Shown here piece by piece: positions 33,245 to 43,893 of a stretch of 64,000 nucleotides of DNA (positions are counted from its first letter, which is position 1; every line of letters begins with the position of its first letter). The position numbers were made by a program, and so were the translations under genes. The notes beneath the pieces are model-generated. The model made no database searches, was not told the origin of the DNA, and saw nothing but the letters and a program-made list of their open reading frames with translations. Location of the stretch: positions 145,854,309 through 145,918,308 of the forward strand of contig NC_089585.1 in assembly GCF_019320115.1 (NCBI RefSeq), written 5' to 3'. Source of the stretch: Miscanthus floridulus (taxonomy: Eukaryota; Streptophyta; Magnoliopsida; Poales; Poaceae).

Positions 33245-36200
33245 ATGAGCTTGGCGGGGCGGCGCAAGTCGTCGCTCGCGGGCGCGGGCGCGGGAGCCGG
33301 GGCCGACGCGTTCGGCGCGAAGCACGCCGTGACGTCGCTGCGCAAGGGCGGGCGGCTGCCGGTGTACGTGGCGAGCGTCTTCTTCGTCCTCTGCGTCATC
33401 GTCATGTACGGCGAGGACATCCGGTCGCTCACGATCGAGCCGCTGACGCGCGTGCCCGAGCTAACGGTGCCGGCCACCACCACGGGTGGTGGTGGGGGTG
33501 GCCGGCAAGTGGTGGTGCCCCGGCGAGACATCTCCGCTTCGGAGAAGCCCGCCGCCGCGTTGCACCACAGCGAGCAGGAGAAGCCGAAGCACGCGGTGAC
33601 CACGACGACGACGGAGCCGGCGCCGGTGGTTGTCGTCGAGAAGCCGCCGCAGAGTAAGGTGGCCGGCACCACCAAGAGCCAGAAGAAGACGTCCAAGAAG
33701 AAGGCGAAGAAGCCCCGCAGGCAGCGCGCGGCGAAGAAGACGGTGGTGCCTCCCGCGCTGGGCGTGCCGGAGACGTGCGACCTGTCCAAGGGCCGGTGGG
33801 TGTTCGACAACACGAGCTACCCGCTGTACCGGGAGGAGGAGTGCCAGTTCCTGACGTCGCAGGTTACGTGCATGAAGAACGGCCGCCGCGACGACACCTA
33901 CCAGAAGTGGCGGTGGCAGCCCAAGGACTGCTCCATGCCCAGGTACGACACCTACCAGAAGTGGCCTCGGCTGGCTGTGGCTATATGCATGTCATGCGCA
34001 TCAACGGCAAGGCTTTCAATTCCATTGCAGGTTCGACGCGAAGCTGTTCATGGAGCGGCTCCGGGGCAAGCGGTTCATGTTCGTGGGGGACTCGCTGAAC
34101 CGCAACCAGTGGGAGTCCATGGTGTGCCTGGTGCAGTCGGCAGTCTCGCCGGGGAAGAAGTACGTCAGTTGGGAGGGCCAGCGCGTCGTCTTCCACGCCT
34201 GGGTGCGTCTCCCGTCCCCCGACCCTTTCTGCCCGCTTTAGGATTCGTGCCGCCCGGGATAATCCTCGACATCTAGTAGCCCGGCCCACGGGTGCCCTCG
34301 ATAATACTGCAAGCAATTCGTTCCAGTTTCCACGCAGGCAGCCGTTGTTTGTTTTTCAACCGTGACGCGTGCCCGTTGGTGACGGCTAGCTAGGTGCACC
34401 AACCTCGCGTTTTTTTTCCCTGGACGACGGGGCCGTCGCTGACCAGGCCGCCAGCAGCCCTGCGTGTGTGTGTTTCCTTCCTCGAAATGAAATAAACTGA
34501 CGAACCAACCCGAACCGCCTTTTGGTGCGGCCGGGTGCTGAAAATGCAGGAGTTCAACGCGACGGTGGAGTTCTACTGGGCGCCGTTCCTGGTGGAGTCG
34601 AACTCGGACGACCCCAAGATCCACAGCATCCAGCACCGGATCATCAAGGCGGACACGATCGGGGCGCACGCCGAGAACTGGCGCGGCGTCGACTACCTCG
34701 TCTTCAACACCTACATCTGGTGGATGAACACGATGGACATGAAAGTCATGTACGACGACGGCGACGAACCCGGCCACCACCCCGTTTGACACGAGCGCGC
34801 TCCCGGAAGGGAACTTGATCGTTTACATGCATACTCGCAGGAGACCGGGCGCCAAGAGCTGGGAGGAGCATGACGAGGTGGTGCGGATCGAGGCGTATCG
34901 GAAGGTGCTCACGACGTGGGCGAACTGGGTGAACGACAACATCGACCCGGCGCGCACGTCCGTCTTCTTCATGAGCATGTCCCCTCTCCATATCAGGTAT
35001 ATACTACTAGTACATTTTTATTTATTATTATTTCCCACCCGATTTTTTTATGTTCTTTATTATTCTCAATCATGCGTAGTATTAGATTCCACTCCATTTC
35101 ATAGTACAATACTCCCCCACTCCGTACCTACTTTAAGCTTGAACATCGAACAAGTACGCACGATGGGATCAAGGGCAAGGCACGTACACAGTGCACGCTC
35201 AACTGCCCAACACTGCAGAAACGTACTACTACTAGTAGTTAGCCTGTAGTTAACTCTTAATTCGCGTCGCGACGCGTCACGCGTGTGGGGGCGCCGCGCC
35301 CGAGCCTTTGGTCGTTTCGCACAGCAAAGGGTAATGCACAGTACATGGCTGCGCAGTGCGCGTGCGTGGTGGTGCCGGTTCCTGCCAATGCCATCCGTAG
35401 CGTAGCGCCGCATGGTTTGGTGGCGGAGTGGGCGCGGGCCGACTCGACCGCCGCGGTCGGCTCCCGTCATGCCGTTGCCGTGGGCGAAACGGCCAGCGCG
35501 CTCGCGCGGGGTCGCTGTCTCGCTGTGCAGAGTCGAGGGAAAAGGGCGCGTCACGTCGGGACGAGTGGCTGGAGATGTCAGAGTCGGCCCCCCTCCCGCG
35601 GGTGCTTGGGTCGGGGGTACGTATTCAGGCTCTGGGCGTCCTCCTCCTCCTAGGGTGTGCGTCCTGTGGTGGTGGTGACCGGGCGACGCGAGTCTGTTTG
35701 GCCTTTTTTGATATATGGTAAATGAATGAAACACGCTGTTCGGCTCGATCGGCTGTGAATTCGGGGTATGAGAAACGTTACCAGCGAACAGTGCACCTGA
35801 TGGGACTTACTGAAATTAGATGTAATGTAGCTATACTCATGTATCAAGCGTTTGACATTTCAGCCAGCTATACTCATGTATCAAGCGTTTGACATTTCAG
35901 CCCACGTGTAGTGCAATACGCTGCGTACCGGTAGCTGGTCACATGCATGGAGTACCGATCCCAACGAGGGGCACAGTACTCAGCTCTTGTAGATGTCTGT
36001 TGTTTGTTTCACTTCACTGCTACTGTAATCCAGTCTCCAGTACGTGCTACACCTTTTTGTGCACGGTAACAGGTGGTAAACGCGACTTTTCTAGGCGTTA
36101 CTTGGATCAGCACCTTCCCTCCGATCCTCCCGGTTATCAATAATGCACTTTACGTGGTCAAGAGACTTGCGTCACAAAACTGTCAAGGCCCGTTAAAATT

Positions 36201-38264
36201 CAAGTAACGCCTATCAGGCTACTATAGGAGGACTATTATAGGAGGAGTATTGCTCTTTATACTATTAAAATTAAAATAATATAACTGTAGTAGTGTTGTA
36301 CTCAGCGCGCTGTCCGTGCACGTTGCGATTACATTAGTGATTAGTACGTACTGCGGCAGGAGAACTCAGAGTTGTGCATACCTGTCTCATCACATGGGCC
36401 ATCGAATTATTTGCACCAAGTCACTAACCAACCAGATGTGTCGAAGCTTCCAAAGTTCCAATCGATATTCTCCCTTGGCCGCCGGCTGCTGCCATCCGTG
36501 ATTAACCCCATCATGCGCCAATGATCGTGATTCAGCCCCGTTCGCTTGGAGGAATTCTGGATGAATTTGAAAGAATTTATGAGAGGAAAACACCGTTTCG
36601 GATGAAAAAAGAAACGGATCAAGCCGGGTTTAAGGGCACGCGACCGGGTTAGAAATGCTCCGTTCGTAGGTGGATTCGTAGTTGTGGCATCACGGGGTTA
36701 GAAATGCTCCGTCGCCACTGCACTGGCGTCGGTCGTTGGCGCATCAGTACTGTACCTTTTCTTATCCCGTGGCCGGAATTTTAGGATCTTAGAGAGAACA
36801 GTTTTTAAGTTGGTCGAGTTATGAAACCGGTTCTTTGAGACCGCGATCACGTTGCAGCCTGAAGATTGGGGGTGGATGAGATGGAAGTCTCCTCATCTGA
36901 CGACGATTAATCCTACTTGCATCTGACGCTATGCTTTTTTTTTTAGTTGCGTAGTTCGGGCTCAAAGCTGAATCCTCTCTTGAGAGTCAGCACCGGAGTT
37001 CTTAATTAGTATCCGTCGCCAGTATTGTATTGTATTGTATTTGCATATTCATTTAGCATGCCAATTGTATTTGCATATTCATTTAGCATGCCAAGTGCCA
37101 GTTCTAAATTATTGCCTTGCCTGCATCTATCACACACTGACAAACGGATGGCCACACGCGGCTCGGCTACTAGTAGTAGGATCAAACGGAAGGTTGCATT
37201 GGTCACCCATCGCCACGGACAATCCGTTTGACAACGATCTGTCCAGCCAGTTGGCCCGGGGATGACGCATTGCGCAGGCTCACCTAAAGCATCCTGGAAC
37301 AAAAAGAAAATTAAGGATGGGGACCTATCAGGGAAGTGATAGATGTGTTAGGTTCCGTGAAGCAAACCACTTTGAATTCCCAGAGCTGTATATTTCTTTT
37401 TAGCTAGAGAAGAGATTCCCCATTTGTCTTTGGTGGTTGTTTTATGCAAGGAGGTTTGGATGTGGTGACTGAACATACCGAATGGACCCCACCGGGCACT
37501 GCGTGTTGTGTTTCATTCGCTAGCCTGAAACTGTAATGGAAAGATCGGTACCAATCAAAATCGTGGACTGTTTCATTCGCGATTGCGTCCACGGACGGAG
37601 CACTTACCTAGCCTGGAGTAGTTGGAGGCATGTCACGTCGAAAGATACAGTTGAGGCTCCGCGAACCAGAGAACAAGTGACGATTGCGGCGCTATATCGC
37701 ACAACGCGTGTTTGGCAATTCAAAATTCACATCACGCGTGGTAGAAATCTGAATCGATTTGGTTCCCTGTTTCCATTTGTTTTTTTTAAGGGCGCTCGAT
37801 ATGTTATGCAGTGATGAAATAGCAAATTTACAAATTCGTACTCAAAACTCAAAACTGACGATGTTTTATTCTTCTTGTGTTAAAAAAATAACAGCCCGCA
37901 GGTGTGGGGCAACCCGGACGGGATCCGGTGCGCCAAGGAGACGATGCCGCTGCTGGACTGGCACGGCCCGCTGTGGCTGGGCATGGACTGGGACATGTTC
38001 CACCAGGCGAAGAACGTCTCCCGCCGGGCGTCGCCGCGGGTGCCCATCACCTTCGTCGACATCACCACCATGTCGGAGCGGCGCAAGGACGGGCACACCT
38101 CGGTGCACACCATCCGGCAGGGGAAGGTGCTGGGCCCCGAGGAGCAGGCGGACCCGGGCACCTACGCCGACTGCATCCACTGGTGCCTCCCCGGCGTGCC
38201 CGACATCTGGAACCTCGTGCTCTACACACGGATACTCTCCAGGCCTGCACTCCAGTTCGAGTAG
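33245..38264 (+). CDS. TBL: TBL/PMR5-family polysaccharide O-acetyltransferase (ESK1/TBL29-like clade)
   Basis: Five exons: 33245-33942, 34031-34202, 34550-34749, 34841-34996 and 37895-38264, with GT/AG borders and kept frame, giving 531 residues. Residues 38-54 are a single membrane segment (type II Golgi anchor). Residues 55-175 are a Pro/Ala/Lys-rich stem. The Cys-rich PMR5N part starts at C178 ([12 protein letters not shown]). The GDS motif has its Ser at 254 ([14 protein letters not shown]), and the DxxH motif is D501-H504 (DCIHWCLPG). Family knowledge: such proteins transfer acetyl groups to wall polymers in the Golgi. Residues 178 onward look most like the xylan O-acetyltransferase clade of ESK1/TBL29, so xylan is the likely substrate (inference). 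Intron 4 is long (2898 bp). No breaks are seen. Confidence 0.88.
35829..35902. repeat. 37-bp tandem duplication in the intron
   Basis: Two identical copies begin AGCTATACTCATGTATCAAG at 35829 and 35866. Each ends TTTCAGCC, so the unit carries a possible cryptic acceptor twice. Confidence 0.85.
37035..37094. repeat. 30-bp tandem duplication in the intron
   Basis: TTGTATTTGCATATTCATTT begins at 37035 and again at 37065, preceded by short TTGTA repeats. It looks like replication slippage. Confidence 0.8.
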
Positions 38265-39679
38265 AAACTGGTAGATGCAGAGGACAGATCGTCGCCAATT
38301 CGATTCATAGGCTGGGATGGCCGTGGCATGGCTGGTGGGTTATACTTATACACACACAATCATCATCGGTTCAGACAGGAAAATTTTCTCCTCCTTTCCT
38401 TCACATTCTCTCTGGCCCTTTTCGATGTCGAAAGATGCCTTTGGTTTGTTTGTTTATTATATAGGGGTGGTATAGGTCAAGTGAAAAGAGACTGTAAATG
38501 GGCGGGCTGTGAGATTGACTGCCCCAGAAATGTACATTCGGTGTAACAGAAGCTGGAATGAAAGAGATGAACAAATATGGTTTACACAGAAACGGGCACT
38601 CGCATAGGTCCACCGGTCCACCCTGACCCGCAGCAGATTCGTGCCCTCGTGGGGCGCCTTTTCTGCGCGCAGGTTGGTGTGGATGTCTTGTCGTCGCGCA
38701 CTCTTTTGCACGGACGGGCACGGGAGGCAGATCGAGAGGTGATGGAGTTGAAGGCCCTTTTTAGCAGGTGGCCGTCCTGCCTGGCCGCCTCATCGTTTTG
38801 GTGCACAGCTCCCTGATCCAACTGCGAAGGCCGAGCGAGCGAGCGATGAGAGAACAACGAGAAACGGACAGCATCAGAGGTTGAGGGAAGGTGCGGTGCG
38901 GAGGTTGGCATCATGCCGTTGCTGGAGCGTGCGCGCTGGACTGGACTCAATTGGGATAGCCGGATAGGTTCTGCGCTGCTTTTGGCGTTCGCTGTGGCAC
39001 TGAAACTCCCGTATCTCCTTTGCCCTGAACGGATGGACCTGTGGCAGTGGCAGTGGCAGACTGAGGTGTGAGACAGATGCAGTACTGACGCGAGTGCGGA
39101 GACGACTTCCGTTCTTTTTGGACGGAGAAAGTAGTAGTAGTAGACTAGTAGACGTAGCATGATCTTTCTTAGAGGCAGGACAAAGCAGTTACCACTTCCT
39201 CGCTCTTAGATAAAAATTAGTAATTTTAGTTGGAGTAATGAAAAGTCAAATTATTTTGAGTTTCGTCAAAAAATTTAAAAAAAATATTTTAATATTTGTT
39301 ATACTAAATTAGTTATTCGGCATGAAATACGCTTTCATAGTATACGTATTTTGTGTGATAATATTGATTATTTTCGATTATATTTGACAAACTTTAGAAA
39401 TAATGCTTAGAATAGAGCTAAAATTACATCTTTATCGTCTTTAGTCATTTTTAAAGCAGGTTTATCGAAAAACATATCAATATTTATAACACAAAATAGC
39501 TATACTACGAAAATATAATTCATGTCGGATCTAACACTTATTTAGTATAATAAATATTATGTCAAAATTATCGTATACTCCCTGCCTACCAAATTAAATG
39601 TTAAAATGTTCAATATAAACTCAATTGAACTTTAAATTATTTGACTCGACATTATGTTAAAATTATTGCATACTCCTTG
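38265..39679. other. TBL 3' flank and intergenic
   Basis: The first 300 bases probably include the TBL 3' UTR; no clear AATAAA is found (AATGAAAG lies near 38557). 39195-39679 is AT-rich with MITE-like debris (ATACTCCCTGCC near 39577, ATACTCCTTG near 39670). Open frames at 38582-39160 resemble no known protein. Confidence 0.45.
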
Positions 39680-40745
39680 TGTCGGTGTTTCGTAAATCGG
39701 ACTAGTAAACTTATATGATTGCCGCGCTGCTCCAGGAAGACGGTGGTAGCATCCAAAAGATACGAGGATTTATACTGGTTCAGGCTAGAGCCCTACGTCC
39801 AGTCTCAGAGATGATCGAGTGTGTGTTCCTCGCTTGAATTCTCTGAAGTTCTTATAATAGAGGGTGCAAGAATGGTGGAAGAGAAAGAAGAACTAGAGCT
39901 AGGAGACGGGCAGCCCGAAGGGAAGCTTCAAGAGCCCTGCTACGATGGAGAATGAGTGAATGAGTAGATGACTCAGAATGTCTAGAAAGGGTGCCCTGGT
40001 TGCCTTTATATAAAGTTCAGGGCCAGGGCACATACAAAGCAGGAGGTTCCCCCGATCGAAGGTCGTGAGCCTGAGGGAGGCCCGAGGCTAACTTGGCTTG
40101 CAAGCTACGTGGTCTTATGGAGCACGTCCGGGCGTGGTAGTCACCATCGTCTTTGTGGCCATGTCGCGGCATGGTGCGGCGTGGTGCTTTTGCGCCAGTC
40201 GTGGCGGCACTGTAGGCACGGCGGTGGTGCGCCTGCCGTCCTGTGCGACATGGTCTCTGTCATCGTCTCCTGATTTTCTGGGGCGTCGTACTGGAGTTGG
40301 TAGCCGCCCCTGAGTCGTCAATCGCCTTTCTATCTTGAGGAACTGAAGGCCACGATCCCGATCCTTGGGGTCGATGTTCTCGTCGGTCCGGGTGGCTTTC
40401 AAGTCAAAGCCTTCGTCGTGGATCCCATCCCGTAGTGGGTGGGGTCGTACATGCATCTTGTCGGGCCGTATCTGGCCGGTGGTCATCGTGCCCATCGTCA
40501 CCGCTTTGGGCGGTATTGTCTTGTCTGTGCGGCATACCACAGGGATAGCGTACGACCGGACCGAGGTGACTGACGTCCCCTCAATCCTTGCGGGGTCAGT
40601 GTGGCGTGCTTGTTCTTGTCTGAACACGCATGCTTGGCTAGGCTCGACCTCACCCCGTTCCTCCCAAGGGTCGTGATGGGGGAGAGGTCGTGTGCCCTTC
40701 AAGCGCCGTACGGCTAAGGCATGAGGAAGGGGTCGTGGCTGGGAA
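39680..40745 (-). mobile_element. solo-LTR-like block, Gypsy type, minus orientation
   Basis: On the plus strand it begins TGTCGGTGTTTCGTAAATCG. It contains TACTGGTTCAGGCTAGAGCC and CTACGTCCAGTCTCAGAGAT, which are the reverse complement of motifs in the U5 of the Tat LTR (near 9140-9230). A minus-strand TATATAAAG lies near 40004-40012. There are no internal genes beside it, so it may be a solo LTR. The right border is approximate and I found no target duplication. Confidence 0.55.
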
Positions 40746-40995
40746 CTCTCATAAAAGCAGCATATCCATTTAGAATATACAAGAGAACATTACTTTATGA
40801 GAGTACTTTAAAATTAATTTAGAATATACAAGAGAACATTACTATAGCAGATTACTTAAAACTTATATCCTATATTTCTTTAGGGCCAAGGGAGAGGAGG
40901 TTGTCTCCTTTACTTAGGAGAAAGAGTGCACCTTTTCAGGTGATCTCTTAAAAAATTATATTATTTAAAAGATCTCCTCAAATATGAGACAGGAT
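40746..40995. other. AT-rich intergenic with a 48-bp spaced direct repeat
   Basis: ATTTAGAATATACAAGAGAA followed by CATTACT occurs twice, at about 40769 and 40817. No gene. Confidence 0.5.
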
Positions 40996-41003
40996 TAAGA
41001 AGA

Positions 41004-41397
41004 TTTTTTTTTTTTTTTTTTTTGCGACTCAGTGATTTTACTCATTCAAGAATCATCAGGGTTACAATCCGCAGTCACCAACCGAGCGACACAGGACGGG
41101 GCATAGTGCCACTCACATGTCCAAGTGTCCCCTGAGACCTGCTTAGCAAGAGTATGAGCTACTCGGTTACATGATCTGCTAGAATACAACAATTTTAAAG
41201 CAGAAAAATACAAGCTAAAATCACGAGCTTCCCTACTGATCGGCGCGATCCACGACCTTTGGTTCACCCCTGCTTCCAGAGCTTGATCAGTTCTTGGCTA
41301 TCGGTCTCGATATGCAGCCTGTGCACTCCCCTTCCCCCTTGGCTTGCGAAAATTTTTATATATAAACTTCATCTCTTATAATACAAATTTTTATATA
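41004..41397 (-). mobile_element. 5'-truncated LINE 3' end with RNase H domain and poly(A) tail
   Basis: On the minus strand an RNase H-like end (SRSCNRVAHTLAKQVSG, as in the C-terminal RNase H of plant LINEs) is followed by a stop at 41046 and a poly-A tail (poly-T at about 41004-41023, plus). A 10-bp direct repeat TAAGAAGATT flanks it (40996-41005 and 41398-41407). This fits target-primed insertion of a truncated copy. A plant RNase H-domain gene retrocopy is the alternative. Confidence 0.7.
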
Positions 41398-41407
41398 TAA
41401 GAAGATT

Positions 41408-41640
41408 AGATAGAATATCTGATGAAGATGATCTCCATAAACACTTCTTATTAACCTCAAGATTAAAAGGTCTATACAAAGTTTCGCAGCAGCATATACA
41501 AAGTTAAAATAAGGAAAGACAATGACTCCTGTCATAAACATCGTGGCCTGTTAACTATCTAGCCCATGTACACTCAGAATGTTATGGGCCTGAAACTGAT
41601 GCACACCCGTCCGGCTCAGTGGCTAAGCCCGGCCCGCACT
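41408..41640. other. intergenic
   Basis: AT-rich sequence without recognised features. Confidence 0.3.
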
Positions 41641-42200
41641 GGGTCAAGGACTCAGTTAACCTAGGGTACGCGCCCCGCGGCTTCCCCGCACCGCCGCCGC
41701 CGCCGCTCTATTAAAACCCCTGATTTGCTTCAAAAGCCTCCCGAATCCTAGCTGCATACGAGCTTCCTTCATCTTCATGGTGCGATGCATTCGTTCGGGC
41801 GTTTCTTCGGCGCCGTCGTCCGTGCTCCGAACTATAGCTAGCTGCTGTTACCTGTTGGCGATTGCGGTTTCTGAATCTGAATTGTGTGGATGCGGCGATG
41901 CGTTGTTCCGTTTTTGCTGTAAATTCGCCTTGCGTTTGCGGCGTGCACTGCCTCTGTATTTCGAGTTTTCGACGGCAGCTTTATCGAGAGGGGCCAGAGA
42001 TTTGTGAATTGGTATCCTTCTTTTTGCGGTTGCCCACATTAAAACCGGCCAAAGTTGCAGCAGAGGCAGGATCTGTTTTCTTGTTCTGCTCCTGTTCAAC
42101 CCTGAAACTAGCTTTCCATGGCCGGAAATTTCCGAGTCTAGACTCTGGAGTCCCTGATCCAGGAGCCTGAACTCAACCTCTTTTGCCTTTGGTTTGTAGC
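41641..42200 (+). other. gene-5'-end-like segment of unknown identity
   Basis: A GC-rich CCG-repeat stretch (41690-41707) is followed by CTCTATTAAAACCCCTGA, with TATTAAAA at 41709-41716 as a possible TATA box. Short open frames follow from ATG 41777 (76 codons) and ATG 41862 (102 codons). The layout resembles the promoter and first exon of a housekeeping gene, but I recognise no protein and find no matching downstream exon before the ATL gene. Confidence 0.3.
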
Positions 42201-42307
42201 CTTGTAGTTGTAGGTAGCGTACGAGTGCTTGGAGAATTTTTTACCCGCAAATTTCCAAACTAACAGCGTGCCCGTGGTCTGTTTTGTCACCGTTTATTGC
42301 CACATAC

Positions 42308-42560
42308 TACCCTGTTAAAAAACCATATATATAAACAATTCTCGTTTCTATGAGAGCCAAATAATTTTAAATTTGACTAAATTTGTACTAAAGATTACTA
42401 CTATTTGTTATATTAAATAAGTATTATTAGTTTAATCGTTGAGTAGTAAATCTATTTGAAGATATAAATGTTGATGCTATTCTCTATAAATCTAGTTGAA
42501 TTTTAAAATTTTGACTCGGTTTAATCTTGAGTTGCACTTTTTTTTTAAACGGAGCGAGTA
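42308..42560. mobile_element. Stowaway-like MITE, decayed left end
   Basis: The right end AAACGGAGCGAGTA matches the CTCCCTCCGTTT terminal pattern. The interior is AT-rich with TTGACT/AGTCAA-type motifs. The left end is poorly conserved. Confidence 0.5.
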
Positions 42561-43359
42561 TAATATAGGCCGTGCAAGTATTTCAATACTTGAGCCCACA
42601 TTGGATTTATTTTCCGGCCATTTTTATCAAGTTCGAGTCCAACCAAAGAAGAAAATCACAGCAATTCAAACTTTAGCTGGGCCAGTGCAGCTGTGCAGGC
42701 CGACGGTTACCTCCCAAAAAGGCCGAAAGCAGTCTTTGGACTTGCTCGGCTGTAGCCACTTCTGCTTATTTTCTCTATAGAACTGCAGTGGTTGCTTGCT
42801 GCAGCATCAGCTTCTCCTGTGGTAAGCTCTGCCGAGCAGGCCCTTTGTTTTTTTAGCTGGCCTCCAAACTCTCTTCACGTGGGTGAGTTCAATCCGAAGG
42901 CCAGCTGGACAAACCGACTAGCCGAGAGGTCTAGAACTCTCACAGGCAATCTCGGATCGGGGCAGAGACCGAGCCCAGCTGCCAGGTGCGAGTGTGACCC
43001 GTGCCCCCCCTGCAGATGTGGCGCGTATCGATCGTACGACGACGCCCACCGCCCACGCAGCGTGAACTGCATCGAACCACCGTGTTCGCCTCCTCTGCAT
43101 CTGAAAGCGAAAGCCCCGGCAATGGCAGCGCTTTCCTGTAACGAAAGAACATCATCGCCAAATCGCCATCGAAAGACAGGCTCCTTTGTTTCTGCTACTG
43201 GAGTGGGCGAAGAAACCGCCACAATGCCACATCGCAAAGATTTTACAGTGATGTGCAAATTGAAAGAAACAACACGTCCCCGGCTGTGCCCGAACGCCTC
43301 TCCAAGACTCCAACTCCTAGTCCAATGGCGGGTGTCGGCACGGGCGCCGCGTTGGATGA
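42561..43359. other. 3' flank of the ATL gene and intergenic
   Basis: The ATL 3' UTR presumably occupies the part next to 43360. The overlapping GC-rich open frames on both strands are codon-bias shadows. No other feature. Confidence 0.4.
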
Positions 43360-43893
43360 TCAGACAGCTTCGTTTCCGACGGCGTTGTCTGGTTTGGTGG
43401 CTACCGCGGCGGCGAGAAGCGTGTCCCGGCACAGAGGACAGCTTGCCCGCGCCCGTAGCCACGCGTCCACGCATTCCGGGTGGAAGCCGTGCCCGCACCG
43501 CGGCAGCGCCTTCACCTTGTCGCCCTCCTGGAACTCGCCGAGGCAGATGGAGCAGCACTGCTGCTGTGCCGCGTCGTCGTCCGCCGCACCCGCACCCGCA
43601 CCGGCGCCGGCGCCGGCGCCAGGCCGGTACAGCGTCACGGCCAGGCCCGCGATCGCGGCATCGTCGAGGCCCGCCACTGGGAAACAGGCGGTGGCGGCGG
43701 CCAGCGGCGCCGTCGCCGCGATGAGGCGGCCGTTGTAGCGGTGGCACGTCCATCGGAGGTAGAGGCAGACGGCGACGAAGCAGACGAGGACGCCGAAGAG
43801 CGCCACGAGGACCGGCACGCCGCGGCCGCGCACGGTGAAGTTGCCGTCGTCCACGTCGCCGTAGCGCCACCGAAGCGCCTCCTGCGCTGCCAT
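43360..43893 (-). CDS. ATL: RING-H2 finger protein, ATL-type E3 ubiquitin ligase
   Basis: A single-exon 177-residue protein. Residues 26-46 (VPVLVALFGVLVCFVAVCLYL) are one membrane segment. GLD at 75-77 matches the ATL GLD motif. A Gly-Ala repeat follows (92-103). The RING-H2 has all eight ligands: C114, C117, C133, H135, H138, C141, C152 and C155, with W145 between, in the ATL spacing. Family knowledge: ATLs are membrane-anchored ligases that pass ubiquitin from an E2 to targets, often in defence or stress responses. The target is unknown. The length and lack of introns are normal for ATLs. The start is the first ATG, giving a short N-terminus before the membrane segment. Confidence 0.92.
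   Translation of the reverse strand: MAAQEALRWRYGDVDDGNFTVRGRGVPVLVALFGVLVCFVAVCLYLRWTCHRYNGRLIAATAPLAAATACFPVAGLDDAAIAGLAVTLYRPGAGAGAGAGAGAADDDAAQQQCCSICLGEFQEGDKVKALPRCGHGFHPECVDAWLRARASCPLCRDTLLAAAVATKPDNAVGNEAV

Larger units (their letters stand above)
34997..37894 (+). other. long intron 4 of the TBL gene
   Basis: A 2.9 kb intron between exons 4 and 5. It contains a 37-bp tandem duplication (35829-35902), a 30-bp tandem duplication (37035-37094) and a GTTCGCT-like MITE remnant (about 36534-36630). The GC-rich open frames at 35285-35721 show no domain. It is AT-rich near both splice sites. Confidence 0.7.

Noticed and set aside
34238..34792. Antisense open frame in the TBL gene
   Set aside because: It is a shadow of GC-rich exon 3 with no domain of its own.
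42875..43870. 331-codon open frame on the minus strand overlapping the ATL gene in another phase
   Set aside because: The GC-rich ATL coding sequence keeps other phases open; the ATL frame has the conserved RING residues and this one has none.
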